Shown here piece after piece: positions 24,819 through 33,878 of a stretch of DNA of 35,075 nucleotides. The position numbers were made by a program, and so were the translations under genes. The notes beneath the pieces were generated by a model. That model was not told where the DNA came from, did not search any database, and saw only the letters and a list, made by a program, of their open reading frames with translations. The DNA is from Planctomycetota bacterium (GTDB lineage Bacteria > Planctomycetota > Phycisphaerae > Phycisphaerales > SM1A02), in assembly GCA_014381555.1 (NCBI GenBank), contig JACNLO010000038.1:1-35075 (forward strand). Direction: 5' to 3'. The stretch's first letter is position 1. Each line of letters begins with the position of its first letter.

Positions 24819-27128
24819 ATGAACTTTAGAATTCGAACCCTTATAACAACTACCCTGACCCTTGCGCTTTGCAACATGATCCATGGCGAAACCGTCATAG
24901 ACAATAATCTTATACAACGCATGGATGAGGTTGGACCAAAGGGGACTGTCTCGACACTAGTTTATTTAGTAGATCAAGTGGATGTTAAATCTCTATCCGA
25001 TTCAATTGCCCGATCCAACATGCGTTTTGTAGACAGACATCAGCTTGTCGTAGAAACTTTACAAGCTACTGCATCGAGCACACAGGGTTCAATTCTAGCT
25101 TCACTGAAGAGCCAACGAGGGGCAACAGGTATTACACCGTTTTGGATTTCAAATGTTATTCGTGTGGATGCACGCCCTGATGTCATCCATGAACTCGCAA
25201 ACCGAAGCGATGTGCTTCATATTTATTTGAATTATGAAATTGAACTCGTCGAACCTGTTCGCATGGGACCCGTTGAACAAACAGACAACCGTGGTGGAGC
25301 TGAGCAAGGGATTATCGCAATCCGCGCAACCGAAGCATGGCAGATGGGGTTCACTGGCGATGGCGTACTTGTTGCAACTTTAGATACTGGCGTCGATGGA
25401 AACCATGAAGCATTGGCAAGTCGTTGGGCTGGTCTTCGACCTGAATACGCTGGACATCCTGAGTGGGCATTCCTTGATCCTTATACCTACAACCACAACT
25501 TTCCCTTTGACTCTGGCAGTCATGGTACCCATACTATGGGTACTGTTTGCGGCGGTTCGCCCGGACTTGGCATTGGCGTTGCACCAGACGCACACTGGAT
25601 TACTTCTGCAGGTATAGACCGCAGTTCCATTGCTGAAACAGTGGCCGATGCAATCGAAACTTTTCAATGGTTCCTTGACCCAGATGGCAATCCTGCAACC
25701 GCTTGGGACGTACCACGAGTATGTTCCAACTCTTGGGGCTTAACATCCGGTCATGGCTACCCAAACTGCGACCAAACTTTCTGGACATACCTCGATGCAC
25801 TTGAAGCAGCGGGCTGTGTTGTTCTGTTCTCTGCAGGTAACGAAGGTTCTTCGGGTTTGCGTCGCCCTGGCGACCGTGCAACCGATGATTATCGCACATG
25901 CGCAGTTGCTGCGATTGACCCATACAACGCAAGTTTCCCCATCGCGAGTTTCTCTTCGCGTGGACCAACAAACTGCACACCTTCTGGTGCTTCTGCAATT
26001 AAACCAGACATTTCTGCTCCGGGCGTAAGCACATACTCCAGCGTTCCTGGTGGATACTCTTCGTACGATGGCACTTCGATGGCGTCGCCTCACATTAATG
26101 GCGCCGTTGCTTTAATACTTCAGGCTAACCCTAATCTTTCCGTTGAAGAAGTAAAAGAAATTCTTTACGTCACTGCTGTTGACCTAGGTTCCGCCGGCGA
26201 AGACAACGACTACGGCCACGGGATTATTGATTGCGTTGAAGCAGTTAATTTGGCAATCGAACTATCAGATCCTTGCGAGGCACCACTTGGATTTTGCCCA
26301 CAGGATATTGACGGCGACTACAGCGTTAACGTTATAGATTTACTTTCAGTCATCGATACGTACGGTGTATGTGGAGATGGTTCATTTAAACCCGCCGGTG
26401 ATGTTGATGGAGATTGTTGCGTCACTGTTGCAGACATACTTTCTGTTGTTGATGCTTGGGGAAATGACTGTACCCCAGTTGGCGCGTGTTGCCTTCCAGA
26501 AGGGGGCTGCTCAGAGGCAGAAACTGAAGCGGATTGCTTACAAGCAGGTGGCGAATACAACGGCGATGACTCAACTTGTGATTTTTCCAACTGCCCAGAC
26601 AATGGCGCTTGTTGTTTCGATGATGGTTCATGCACGTATGGAATGCCAGACCAATGTATCGCACAGGGAGGTGCATTCCAAGGCAATGGTACCGCCTGTG
26701 ACACGACTAATTGTCCTATTGCTGGCGCTGGCGATGAATGCACAGGACCTTTGATAGCAAACATCGGAGCAAATTCCTTTGAAACGAATACCGCTACTCC
26801 AAGTTCACCTGAGCCAGATGAAGCACAATGCGCTGGAACGTATTTGGACTGGGATGGCTCACCAGATATTTGGTTCATTTACGTAGCTGGGGAGTCTGGA
26901 TCAACACATTTCACGACCTGCGATTCATCAAGTTACGACACCTCAATGGTTTTATATGAAGGAACTTGTGACAACCAGGTGGCATGCAATGGTGATGCGA
27001 GTAACGATACTGGTTGCCAATCGTATCACTCTGAGATTGATTACACAGTACAAGCCGGTTCAACGTACTACATCCGTATTGGTGGTTGGATAGGATCTAC
27101 TGGCTCTGGAACGCTTACGATCAATTGA
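24819..27128 (+). CDS. Secreted subtilisin-family (S8) serine protease with internal dockerin and Cys-rich modules
   Basis: 769 residues from the ATG at 24819, which has GGAG about 7 bases upstream; the frame begins 4 codons earlier. Signal peptide about 1-25. A propeptide-like region is followed by the S8 domain: L-D189-T-G-V-D-G, G-S-H235-G-T-H-T-M-G and D-G-T-S420-M-A-S-P-H, with C-S-N-S-W-G for the oxyanion region. Then come two dockerin loops (D-I-D-G-D-Y and D-V-D-G-D-C), two G-A-C-C Cys-rich modules and a C-terminal beta-domain resembling pre-peptidase C-terminal domains (D-I-W-F-I-Y-V, S-T-Y-Y-I-R-I-G-G). The dockerin is internal, unlike in most neighbours. Extracellular protein degradation is the likely role. 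Confidence 0.93.
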   Translation: MNFRIRTLITTTLTLALCNMIHGETVIDNNLIQRMDEVGPKGTVSTLVYLVDQVDVKSLSDSIARSNMRFVDRHQLVVETLQATASSTQGSILASLKSQRGATGITPFWISNVIRVDARPDVIHELANRSDVLHIYLNYEIELVEPVRMGPVEQTDNRGGAEQGIIAIRATEAWQMGFTGDGVLVATLDTGVDGNHEALASRWAGLRPEYAGHPEWAFLDPYTYNHNFPFDSGSHGTHTMGTVCGGSPGLGIGVAPDAHWITSAGIDRSSIAETVADAIETFQWFLDPDGNPATAWDVPRVCSNSWGLTSGHGYPNCDQTFWTYLDALEAAGCVVLFSAGNEGSSGLRRPGDRATDDYRTCAVAAIDPYNASFPIASFSSRGPTNCTPSGASAIKPDISAPGVSTYSSVPGGYSSYDGTSMASPHINGAVALILQANPNLSVEEVKEILYVTAVDLGSAGEDNDYGHGIIDCVEAVNLAIELSDPCEAPLGFCPQDIDGDYSVNVIDLLSVIDTYGVCGDGSFKPAGDVDGDCCVTVADILSVVDAWGNDCTPVGACCLPEGGCSEAETEADCLQAGGEYNGDDSTCDFSNCPDNGACCFDDGSCTYGMPDQCIAQGGAFQGNGTACDTTNCPIAGAGDECTGPLIANIGANSFETNTATPSSPEPDEAQCAGTYLDWDGSPDIWFIYVAGESGSTHFTTCDSSSYDTSMVLYEGTCDNQVACNGDASNDTGCQSYHSEIDYTVQAGSTYYIRIGGWIGSTGSGTLTIN

Positions 27129-27252
27129 GTAGGTAAGCTTTCAAACATGCTCTAAGTGTTATCAGTGAATTTAATGCAGTAATTCCCTGTTTTAATGTTG
27201 GATGTTTTAAAAAATGTGTAACAATGAATAGACACATTGAGGAGCGAGATTC

Positions 27253-29769
27253 ATGATATTCAAACCTAGTTATATTGTTATATGTCTAATTATTGGTGGC
27301 AGTGTTCAGGGCGCCCAACCCAAGGGTGATAACACAATTGTAGAAGACCCGACAGCGCTCATTGTCAAAATTCCTGCAAAGCAAAGACCGTATACGAAAC
27401 AAAGTACATTTGGCATTGGGAACAAACAATTAGAAAGACCTTCCTATACGAATAGCCCAACAGGCGAAAAGGTAATTGCTAACGATGGAACAAACGAAAG
27501 CAACAATTATCTTGGGGGTGAACCACTGGGATGCGTTTGCTCAGCTCAATACGTAGTTGGCGATCGAGTTGTTTCGCTCGTTGATTCTCCAGACAACAAT
27601 AATCAAATCATGATTGGTTCTATGGGAACTGTTGTTTGCGGTGATGTAGAAAATCCATGGGATTTACCACTCTTAGTTGAATGGGATGACATTACAAATG
27701 GCCACGACGGTGTTGATTATTGTGATTGTGGCGATAGTGGCGCGGAACCTGGTAGCAATCAGTCTTGGCTTGTTCAGTGCGACTGGGTAGAAATTGTTGT
27801 CCAAACAATCGATTGTGTTTGCGATTCTACATATACAAAGGGCGATAGAGTCCGATTGCTTGTGGACAATCCACACGACGAACCGGGATTACTTGCAGGT
27901 GCAATGGGCACAGTCGTTTGCGGCTGGTCTCTTTTCGACCAACCGTATGTGCGCTGGGATAACTGGAACGATGGAAATGAGAATGCAGATATGTGGTGCG
28001 ATTGTGAAACTGAAACTGATATTGGAGTTACAAACCAATTACCCGTCTATTGCGACTGGTTAGAATTAGTTCCCGCCATTGATTGTGTATGTGATTCAGA
28101 ATACATCAAAGGAGATCGAGTCCAACTTCAGGTCGACAATCCATGGAACGCCTCGCTCCTTGCGGGAGATGTTGGAACAGTTGTTTGTGGTTGGTATGAC
28201 TTTTTATATGGCGAACAACTCTTTGTTCGTTGGGACTCCTATGCAAACGGACACGAGAATGTAGAGGCTTGCACTTGCGAAACAGAAGACTATCTGGGTA
28301 TTTACAATATCTCAGCAGTTCTATGCGAGTGGGTACTCCCCTTAAACGAGAATTGCTCCGCAGACCTCAACGCTGATTCTACTGTTGATGTTTCGGATTT
28401 ACTTTCGCTCATTGCAGCATGGGGGCCATGCGGTATACCCTGTAATGCTGATCAAAATGGAGACAATATTGTTGACGTTTCGGATCTCTTGACCCTCATC
28501 GCCGCTTGGGGTTTTTGCCCTGCTGTGAGCGAACCAGATGGAGCATGTATGTTGTTAAACGAGCAAATCTGTACCATTGTGACCCAAGACATCTGCATAG
28601 GATACGGTGGCTTCGGATGGGCAGAAGGCGGCACATGTGTGGACACAGACCTCGACAGAATTCCAGACGTCTTTGAACTTGGAAACTGTTCGATTCCAAG
28701 TAATGGATATTCTGGCAGTTTTTCTAACGACGCTGATTCGGACAACGATGGCATCAACGATGGTGACGAAGTGTACGGAACGCTCGATGGTCTTGACCTA
28801 CCGCTTTTCGGATGCAATCCATGCAGATACGATATTCTTGTAGAGTCCGACTGGGTATATGGAACTGGGATTAATGAAGATGCATATAAGTTGCACGCGA
28901 ATCAAGTTGCAAACGTAGTCGCTTCTTTTGCAAATTCTCCAGTGTTAAATTATGACTGGACACTTGGAGTGAATTTAATTCTTGACATTGGACAAGCACC
29001 TTACGGTGGAGGTAATAGCGTCGCAGATCCTAACGGTAACAATGTTGTAGATATGGATAACTGGGATCTTGATGGTTCAGAATATCAATCGATAAAAGAT
29101 GCTAACTTTGCCGCAAATCGTGTAGGGTATTTCCATTATAGTTTGTCCGTCTGGAAATTTAGTGTATTAGGTACTTCGTATAATTACTCAGGCGTAGCCG
29201 AGATTAATGGAAACGATTTCTTCCTTGCAACGGGGCAATACTTCGCAGGCGATGATGACCGTATTGGCAATACCTTCATGCACGAACTCGGGCACAACTT
29301 GAATTTGCGCCACGGTGGTGATGAAAATCTTAACTATAAACCCAACTACAACTCTGTGATGAATTATCGATTCCAAATGTGCGGTGTTGACGTTGATGGC
29401 GACACGTTCCCCGACTTGGCGCTCGATTATTCAAGCGGAAGTTATATTGACTTAAACGAGAGCGATCTCGATGAGACTGTTGGAGTAACTGGCTGGGGTC
29501 CTGCAATAGACTGGGACTTAGACGGTAATTCAAACGAGACCGGTATCACGAGAAACATCAATTGCAAAATCTGGGATGCATGGGATTGTGGACCGTATGA
29601 TTTAACTACTAAAACTTGTGGTTCTGGCAGCAATTGTGGAGACAGCAGTTGCAACGTGATAAGTGATTACAACGATTGGATCAATATTGTTTATTCTGGC
29701 ATAGCAGACGGTGATTTCGCTCCTAAGGAAATTATTTTCTGTGGACCAGAGGGCAAAACCAGCAGATAG
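27253..29769 (+). CDS. Secreted metzincin-type zinc metalloprotease with three Cys-framed SH3-like repeats and dockerins
   Basis: 838 residues; GAGGAG (27239-27244) is a good ribosome-binding site. Signal peptide about 1-21 (ending V-Q-G-A-Q). Three repeats of about 90 residues begin at C94, C188 and C278; each has C-V-C, G-D-R-V, G-T-V-V-C-G, a V-x-W-D strand, a C-x-C and a final C-D/E-W. The G-D-R-V ... G-T-V-V ... W-D core recalls small SH3-like barrels such as DUF4314. Two dockerin loops follow (about 367-425, each ending A-A-W-G), then thrombospondin-3-like Asp-rich loops. The catalytic motif is H677-E678-L-G-H681-N-L-N-L-R-H687, the metzincin HExxHxxxxxH, with the Met-turn S-V-M-N-Y. 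The usual Gly at position +7 is Asn. Confidence 0.88.
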   Translation: MIFKPSYIVICLIIGGSVQGAQPKGDNTIVEDPTALIVKIPAKQRPYTKQSTFGIGNKQLERPSYTNSPTGEKVIANDGTNESNNYLGGEPLGCVCSAQYVVGDRVVSLVDSPDNNNQIMIGSMGTVVCGDVENPWDLPLLVEWDDITNGHDGVDYCDCGDSGAEPGSNQSWLVQCDWVEIVVQTIDCVCDSTYTKGDRVRLLVDNPHDEPGLLAGAMGTVVCGWSLFDQPYVRWDNWNDGNENADMWCDCETETDIGVTNQLPVYCDWLELVPAIDCVCDSEYIKGDRVQLQVDNPWNASLLAGDVGTVVCGWYDFLYGEQLFVRWDSYANGHENVEACTCETEDYLGIYNISAVLCEWVLPLNENCSADLNADSTVDVSDLLSLIAAWGPCGIPCNADQNGDNIVDVSDLLTLIAAWGFCPAVSEPDGACMLLNEQICTIVTQDICIGYGGFGWAEGGTCVDTDLDRIPDVFELGNCSIPSNGYSGSFSNDADSDNDGINDGDEVYGTLDGLDLPLFGCNPCRYDILVESDWVYGTGINEDAYKLHANQVANVVASFANSPVLNYDWTLGVNLILDIGQAPYGGGNSVADPNGNNVVDMDNWDLDGSEYQSIKDANFAANRVGYFHYSLSVWKFSVLGTSYNYSGVAEINGNDFFLATGQYFAGDDDRIGNTFMHELGHNLNLRHGGDENLNYKPNYNSVMNYRFQMCGVDVDGDTFPDLALDYSSGSYIDLNESDLDETVGVTGWGPAIDWDLDGNSNETGITRNINCKIWDAWDCGPYDLTTKTCGSGSNCGDSSCNVISDYNDWINIVYSGIADGDFAPKEIIFCGPEGKTSR

Positions 29770-29829
29770 AAACGTTCACATTTCTTTGTTAATCTCTACG
29801 CTAAGACTCAATATTTTAGATGTACAGCA

Positions 29830-31563
29830 TCAAAGTTGATCTTTAATAACATCAGTGTACGTTTTTGCATCAAGCAAACAATTTTCAACCGCCGGCAAAG
29901 CCCAGTTGTCTTGCTGGACAAAAAACATGCGGTCGTTCATTGTTGGCCTTCGAACTTCTTCGCAAGTTCCATTTGAGATAAGACCTTGCGCGTGAATTGG
30001 CATAGCATGTCCCCAACGCGTCATGCGTACTTGTTTCACCTTTGTATCTGGAATGTCTAGCAACTTCAGTATTTTTCGGACTTGCGGCGCAAGCATGCGT
30101 GAATAGTTATTCCAATTTGCTTCATGTAGTAAAGTCCACCGGCCAAAATCAAATGGCAACGGCCAATACAAAGTTAGCACATTGCTCATTCCATGTTGAA
30201 TTGAGCCAGCCGCGTAATTACCATCGACTACGTCACAGACAAAACGGTCGTCTTCAGCCGCAATTTGGTCCATTGGGTAGATGCCATCGCCAAGAAGGAA
30301 GATGTCGTAAAAGTCACGTTTAATTGGCGCATCAAGAAGTATGTTTGCAACAAGATAACCACGGTATTCAAGTGAATCCATCGCGTCATACTTCGCAACA
30401 TCCTCAACAATAAGTTCATTAATGATGCCTTTACAAATGAACTTTGGACACGCCATCACAACTTTTTTCGCAAGTAAGGCGCGGCATCTTCCATCGGTTC
30501 CTACCCAAGTTACTTGCGATTTATTTCCAGGCCCTGAAACAGCACGCACATCAACTACTCTGCAGCCGCCACGTATGTGGTATGGGCGACATGGTTCTGG
30601 CACGTTGTCATCCAATACTTTAAGTGCTTCCCACATTTTTTGGGCCATAAAACTGTTGCCACCGGGACAAACCCAGCGCCCAAATTCTTCGGCCGCTAAA
30701 AAGTTCCAGCCACCTGCTGCAGAAATTTCTTCCCAGCCAGCGGCAAAGGAAGAGTAACAATAGGACTGAATTGCAGCAGCAAGCACATCAGGAATTGGCA
30801 TCCCCATGCGATCTTGAATATCTTGCTTCAAAGTTTTTTGATCAAGCTCATACACCCAAGCATCTTCGCTTCCGCCTACAAGTGGAATCTCTGGGTAATC
30901 GATGTTTGCCATTTGCGTCACTATTTTTCGGTATTTTGCAATTGCAAGAGCAGTATTAAAGTCTACACCTTGTCCATCAAAGAACCCAGGCAGCACTTCA
31001 CCTTCGAGTTCAACAGGCGATTGGCTTTGATCAACTCGGACAACTTCGTTCATTCCTAATTCTTGATATATATCTTCTAAGAAAGTTCCCGGATCAGGCG
31101 TAATGACATAAGCGTTGCCAAGAGAGTAGGGGACTCCATTCCATTGCTCACCTCGCGCAGCGCCTCCGAATTGATTATGCATTTCAAAAATAACGGGGTT
31201 ATGTTCGCGAAGAAGATACGCAGAAGTTAACCCAGAGATTCCACCTCCGACAACAGCAACGTCAATTTCTTCGCTTATTGGAGGGGGGTTACCCGCGAAA
31301 CAATTTGGTGTTGGCATTGGGTGATGAAGTCCAGGAAAATCATCTCCCGTGTACCAAGAAGCGAATGGAAGTCCCTCGACGAGCTGAGTTGGATTGTTCA
31401 TTACAAGTTGCACTGGTGAAGATGCACCGTAGGTTGTCGCGCCAGTATCAACACAATCTCCTCGCAAATTGCCGGCAATTGATCTAGCAAATGTATTTCG
31501 CCGAAGAGCTATTGCTGATAACACCCCAAGTCCTGTACCTATAAATTCTCTGCGATTCTGCAT
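29830..31563 (-). CDS. Tat-exported FAD-dependent amine-oxidase-like oxidoreductase
   Basis: 577 residues. The N-terminus R-R-E-F-I-G-T-G-L-G-V-L-S-A-I-A-L is a twin-arginine type signal. The FAD Rossmann motif is V-A-V-V-G-G-G-I-S-G-L-T-S-A-Y-L-L-R, with an acidic strand end (V-I-F-E) and the G-G-A-A-R-G segment typical of flavin-containing amine oxidases and phytoene-desaturase-like proteins. The region F-F-V-Q-Q-D-N-W-A-L-P-A-V-E-N near the C-terminus closes the FAD site. The substrate is not evident. It is convergent with the metalloprotease, with a 60-bp gap lacking an obvious strong terminator. Confidence 0.85.
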   Translation of the reverse strand: MQNRREFIGTGLGVLSAIALRRNTFARSIAGNLRGDCVDTGATTYGASSPVQLVMNNPTQLVEGLPFASWYTGDDFPGLHHPMPTPNCFAGNPPPISEEIDVAVVGGGISGLTSAYLLREHNPVIFEMHNQFGGAARGEQWNGVPYSLGNAYVITPDPGTFLEDIYQELGMNEVVRVDQSQSPVELEGEVLPGFFDGQGVDFNTALAIAKYRKIVTQMANIDYPEIPLVGGSEDAWVYELDQKTLKQDIQDRMGMPIPDVLAAAIQSYCYSSFAAGWEEISAAGGWNFLAAEEFGRWVCPGGNSFMAQKMWEALKVLDDNVPEPCRPYHIRGGCRVVDVRAVSGPGNKSQVTWVGTDGRCRALLAKKVVMACPKFICKGIINELIVEDVAKYDAMDSLEYRGYLVANILLDAPIKRDFYDIFLLGDGIYPMDQIAAEDDRFVCDVVDGNYAAGSIQHGMSNVLTLYWPLPFDFGRWTLLHEANWNNYSRMLAPQVRKILKLLDIPDTKVKQVRMTRWGHAMPIHAQGLISNGTCEEVRRPTMNDRMFFVQQDNWALPAVENCLLDAKTYTDVIKDQL

Positions 31564-31619
31564 TTATACATAGAATAATGGATATTAGATTGAATTCAAA
31601 GCATAATTCCTAGTATCGG

Positions 31620-31635
31620 AGAGTTTTACATAACA
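31620..31635 (+). repeat. Copy 1 of an AGAGTTTTACATAACA motif
   Basis: This 16-nt sequence recurs exactly on the minus strand at 32982-32997, and with one change at 33879-33894. In each place an AGGA or GGAGG sequence follows within a few bases. It sits just after a possible -35/-10 pair (TTGAAT at 31590, TAGTAT at 31611, spacing 15), so it could lie at the start of a transcript. Confidence 0.6.
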
Positions 31636-31648
31636 TAGGAGTAACAAA

Positions 31649-31690
31649 ATGCAAAGTGGATGGTTATATGTTACAAAACACAGAAGTTAA
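31649..31690 (+). CDS. Possible 13-codon leader ORF
   Basis: ATG at 31649 follows TAGGAG by about 7 bases and opens a 13-residue frame (M-Q-S-G-W-L-Y-V-T-K-H-R-S) ending at TAA 31690, 44 bp before the start of the acidic protein gene. It may be a leader peptide or chance; only the ribosome-binding spacing supports it. Confidence 0.2.
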   Translation: MQSGWLYVTKHRS

Positions 31691-31734
31691 CTGTTTCAAA
31701 CATTTGAAGTACACATAATACAAAGGAGTGAATC

Positions 31735-32121
31735 ATGTACTACTTAGATGAAATAATGGACAGAACGTTTGATTCGTGGAGCAAGATGCTTGGTGCAAAT
31801 GATGTTTCGTTTTGGGGAAGTTCAATAGTAGAGATTAAGCAAGCTCCCGAAACAGAAACAACTATTGAAACACCTGCATGGGAACCTGCTGATTCGAACG
31901 ATTGGGAGCTTGAAGACAAAACTCAAGTTGATATCGAAACTAAAACTCAAGTTCAAGAAACAACTGGAGTAATGGAAACTCACTGTGAAACTGAATCGGT
32001 GCATAGAAACCAGATTTCAGATGGCGACGTTTCATCTACTTCAGCAATTTACAATCTTACTGACACAGCGAGGGGTGCCGTGGAAGATCTATTACCTTTT
32101 GATGATGAAACTGAGAACTAA
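31735..32121 (+). CDS. Acidic hypothetical protein
   Basis: 128 residues with a strong ribosome-binding site (AAAGGAG at 31722-31728). No signal peptide, no membrane segment and no family I recognise. The first 40 residues are mixed (D-S-W-S-K-M-L-G-A-N-D-V-S-F-W-G-S-S). The middle is dominated by Glu and Thr with T-Q-V-repeats (K-T-Q-V-D-I-E-T-K-T-Q-V-Q-E-T-T), suggesting a disordered acidic segment. The end is again acidic (F-D-D-E-T-E-N). After the TAA the same frame stays open for 23 more codons to a TGA at 32193. A terminator follows at 32207. Confidence 0.65.
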   Translation: MYYLDEIMDRTFDSWSKMLGANDVSFWGSSIVEIKQAPETETTIETPAWEPADSNDWELEDKTQVDIETKTQVQETTGVMETHCETESVHRNQISDGDVSSTSAIYNLTDTARGAVEDLLPFDDETEN

Positions 32122-32206
32122 ACACTAGCAGAAGTTCGAGAGCTGTTACCAAAAGAAGCAGCACTTACGAATTTAGAAGCAACGTGCCAATGAGCCATGC
32201 TTCGGG

Positions 32207-32234
32207 GCCGCTTTCAAAAGAAAGCGGCTTTTTT
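32207..32234 (+). terminator. Rho-independent terminator
   Basis: GCCGCTTTC-aaaa-GAAAGCGGC is a perfect 9-bp stem followed by six T. It lies 86 bp after the stop of the acidic protein gene. The remainder of the 239-bp gap (32122-32360) holds the 23-codon in-frame extension and an AT-rich stretch in which I see nothing else. Confidence 0.92.
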
Positions 32235-32346
32235 AAATCACCACCCCGCTTCGCCGATAATACATATTATGTTAAATTGTACGCTAGCGAACAAATAGGG
32301 CGCTTGGTTCTTAATGCCCTTTTGTGTGGATTGATATGTTAAACGG

Positions 32347-32463
32347 CAGAAAATTATTACTCAGGAACATGGTCCCCATGCTGCAATGAGTTCAAGAAGG
32401 TCTGCTACTTGCACAGTACCATTGCCATCTAAATCACTTGGGCACGCTGCGACTCCACAACAC
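32347..32463 (-). repeat. Dockerin cassette, copy A
   Basis: These 117 bp match 33026-33142 with only two differences by eye (32370 and 32373). The block covers the 3' coding end (from C-G-V-A-A-C to the stop) and 14 bp past the stop. Both differences are synonymous third-position changes (GGA/GGT, CCA/CCG). The flanking coding sequence is unrelated at the DNA level. Confidence 0.95.
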
Positions 32464-32969
32464 TCATCTAGTTGCATTTGAAGTTTAAATAGTTGCATTT
32501 GAAGTAGATCAACTTCGGCCGTCAGGAAATCAATACTATCGGTGTTATATACCACTTGTTCACTATCTTGTACTTGGGCGTTATATAAATCAAAGATGTT
32601 GAAACTCTCGCCACTTATCATGTTAGTAAAGAGTACCTCTTCGCTCATGAGATTTATGTTTTGACTAGCCTGAAGGTTCATGAAGAGAGCATTAAGATTA
32701 ATGTCATAGCTATCAATAAAGGTTTGAAAACCGGATACGTTGAGGTCTCCAAAGGCATTGAGGCCACTGTTGAAGTCAGCTGGACCTACTTGGGATAAAG
32801 GACCGGTGATAATTACGCCATAGGGGTGAACATCAGGACCTCTGGGTTCGCCTGAAGTTGCTGCGAGTGTTGCCATCCCTGCCGCCACTGCCATTGCTCC
32901 TATGGCAAAAATTCGCATTCGTTTATTATTTTTTTCTAGTTTCGTTAATCGTTCTTGTATATCACTCAT
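32361..32969 (-). CDS. Membrane-anchored protein with C-terminal GC-type dockerin (paralogue A)
   Basis: 202 residues with AAAGGA 11 bases before the ATG. The architecture is unusual: a short charged coiled-coil (I-Q-E-R-L-T-K-L-E-K-N-N-K-R) precedes one hydrophobic segment (about 19-37, rich in A, G and M), so it is a signal anchor with a small cytoplasmic head. The outer part has alternating N-I/L-N motifs (I-N-L-N-A-L-F, N-I-N-L-M) suggesting beta-helical stacking. A helix L-L-Q-M-Q-L-F-K-L-Q-M-Q-L-D-E-C-C follows, then dockerin loop D-L-D-G-N-G-T-V-Q-V-A-D ending W-G-P-C-S. No enzymatic motif. It is paired with the similar gene just upstream on the same strand. Confidence 0.85.
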   Translation of the reverse strand: MSDIQERLTKLEKNNKRMRIFAIGAMAVAAGMATLAATSGEPRGPDVHPYGVIITGPLSQVGPADFNSGLNAFGDLNVSGFQTFIDSYDINLNALFMNLQASQNINLMSEEVLFTNMISGESFNIFDLYNAQVQDSEQVVYNTDSIDFLTAEVDLLQMQLFKLQMQLDECCGVAACPSDLDGNGTVQVADLLELIAAWGPCS

Positions 32970-32981
32970 ATTCTTATCCTT

Positions 32982-33001
32982 TGTTATGTAAAACTCTTAC
33001 G
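32982..33001 (-). repeat. Copy 2 of the motif, upstream of paralogue A
   Basis: On the minus strand this reads CGTAAGAGTTTTACATAACA and is followed directly by AAAGGA and the start of paralogue A at 32969. It therefore occupies the 5' untranslated or promoter position. Confidence 0.6.
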
Positions 33002-33025
33002 ACGGGCACACTCCCCTTAAACAAT

Positions 33026-33142
33026 CAGAAAATTATTACTCAGGAACACGGACCCCATGCTGCAATGAGTTCAAGAAGGTCTGCTACTTGCACAGTACCA
33101 TTGCCATCTAAATCACTTGGGCACGCTGCGACTCCACAACAC
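33026..33142 (-). repeat. Dockerin cassette, copy B
   Basis: Partner of 32347-32463, including the same 14 bp beyond the stop codon. See copy A for the differences. Confidence 0.95.
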
Positions 33143-33675
33143 GAATCCACCTGAGTTTGCAGTGCATCGACCTGAGCCTTGAGTGCAAACAAACTGAAAT
33201 CTTCCCACGCGTTTAAATCTCTTACAATCACATCAGTATACGATTCCAGAACCAAATCATTGAAAGAACCAATGCTCGCACTCGATGTTCCATAGAGGCT
33301 CAAATTATTCCATGCTTGAATATCAATATCCGCCGCTTGTTGACGAATCATCAAGTTGCTATTCAGTTGCAACCAATTCGTTGCCCAATCTCCAAGATCT
33401 ATATAATCTCCACCATATCTACTCGTAGACGCAGAAGTCATTTCGATTGAATCGCTTACATCTACTTCAAATGTAGCGCCCGACCAAAGCCAGCCACCTC
33501 GCTCGCCACCCGCTGCAAGCATCGTTGCGCAAACTCCAAGGACGAGTGTACATGCACCAAGAATTTTCATTCTTCGGTACCCTTTCTGTAATTTTGTATT
33601 TTGCTGGCAAAGCAACAAGTTCTTTTCTTCTAACTTATCTAGCCGTTCATTCATAGATTCCATTTCAATCTCCAT
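33040..33675 (-). CDS. Membrane-anchored protein with C-terminal GC-type dockerin (paralogue B)
   Basis: 211 residues with the same plan as paralogue A. An N-terminal coiled coil (M-N-E-R-L-D-K-L-E-E-K-N-L-L-L) precedes one transmembrane segment (about 37-55, I-L-G-A-C-T-L-V-L-G-V-C-A-T-M-L). The exposed region has short strand-like repeats (Y-I-D-L-G-D-W-A-T-N-W-L-Q-L, D-I-D-I-Q-A-W-N-N-L-S-L-Y), then a coiled coil A-Q-V-D-A-L-Q-T-Q-V-D-S-C-C and the dockerin ending W-G-P-C-S. The last residues (C-G-V-A-A-C onward) are identical to paralogue A, while the rest diverges strongly. A later start at M5 or M8 is possible. Function unknown; surface display is inferred. Confidence 0.85.
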   Translation of the reverse strand: MEIEMESMNERLDKLEEKNLLLCQQNTKLQKGYRRMKILGACTLVLGVCATMLAAGGERGGWLWSGATFEVDVSDSIEMTSASTSRYGGDYIDLGDWATNWLQLNSNLMIRQQAADIDIQAWNNLSLYGTSSASIGSFNDLVLESYTDVIVRDLNAWEDFSLFALKAQVDALQTQVDSCCGVAACPSDLDGNGTVQVADLLELIAAWGPCS

Positions 33676-33878
33676 TTATCTCAATAACTACATTAGTACT
33701 TAAAATAACTCACCAAAAATAATATATCTTCTAAATTTCCAAAAGCAAGTATTTTATTCTTTTACCATCGCTAGCTTGATTAAATGGGGTCTCATAGCCC
33801 TCAAATCAATTTTATTGAAATAGCAGACTACTTTTTATGTATTTTCTTGAATGTGCATAAATACTAGGACCACCCTCC

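Noticed and set aside
26318-26878. 186-codon minus-strand frame opposite the subtilase C-terminus
   Set aside because: It is a shadow of the Cys/Asp-rich dockerin region, with Ser/Pro/Gln-rich low-complexity composition.
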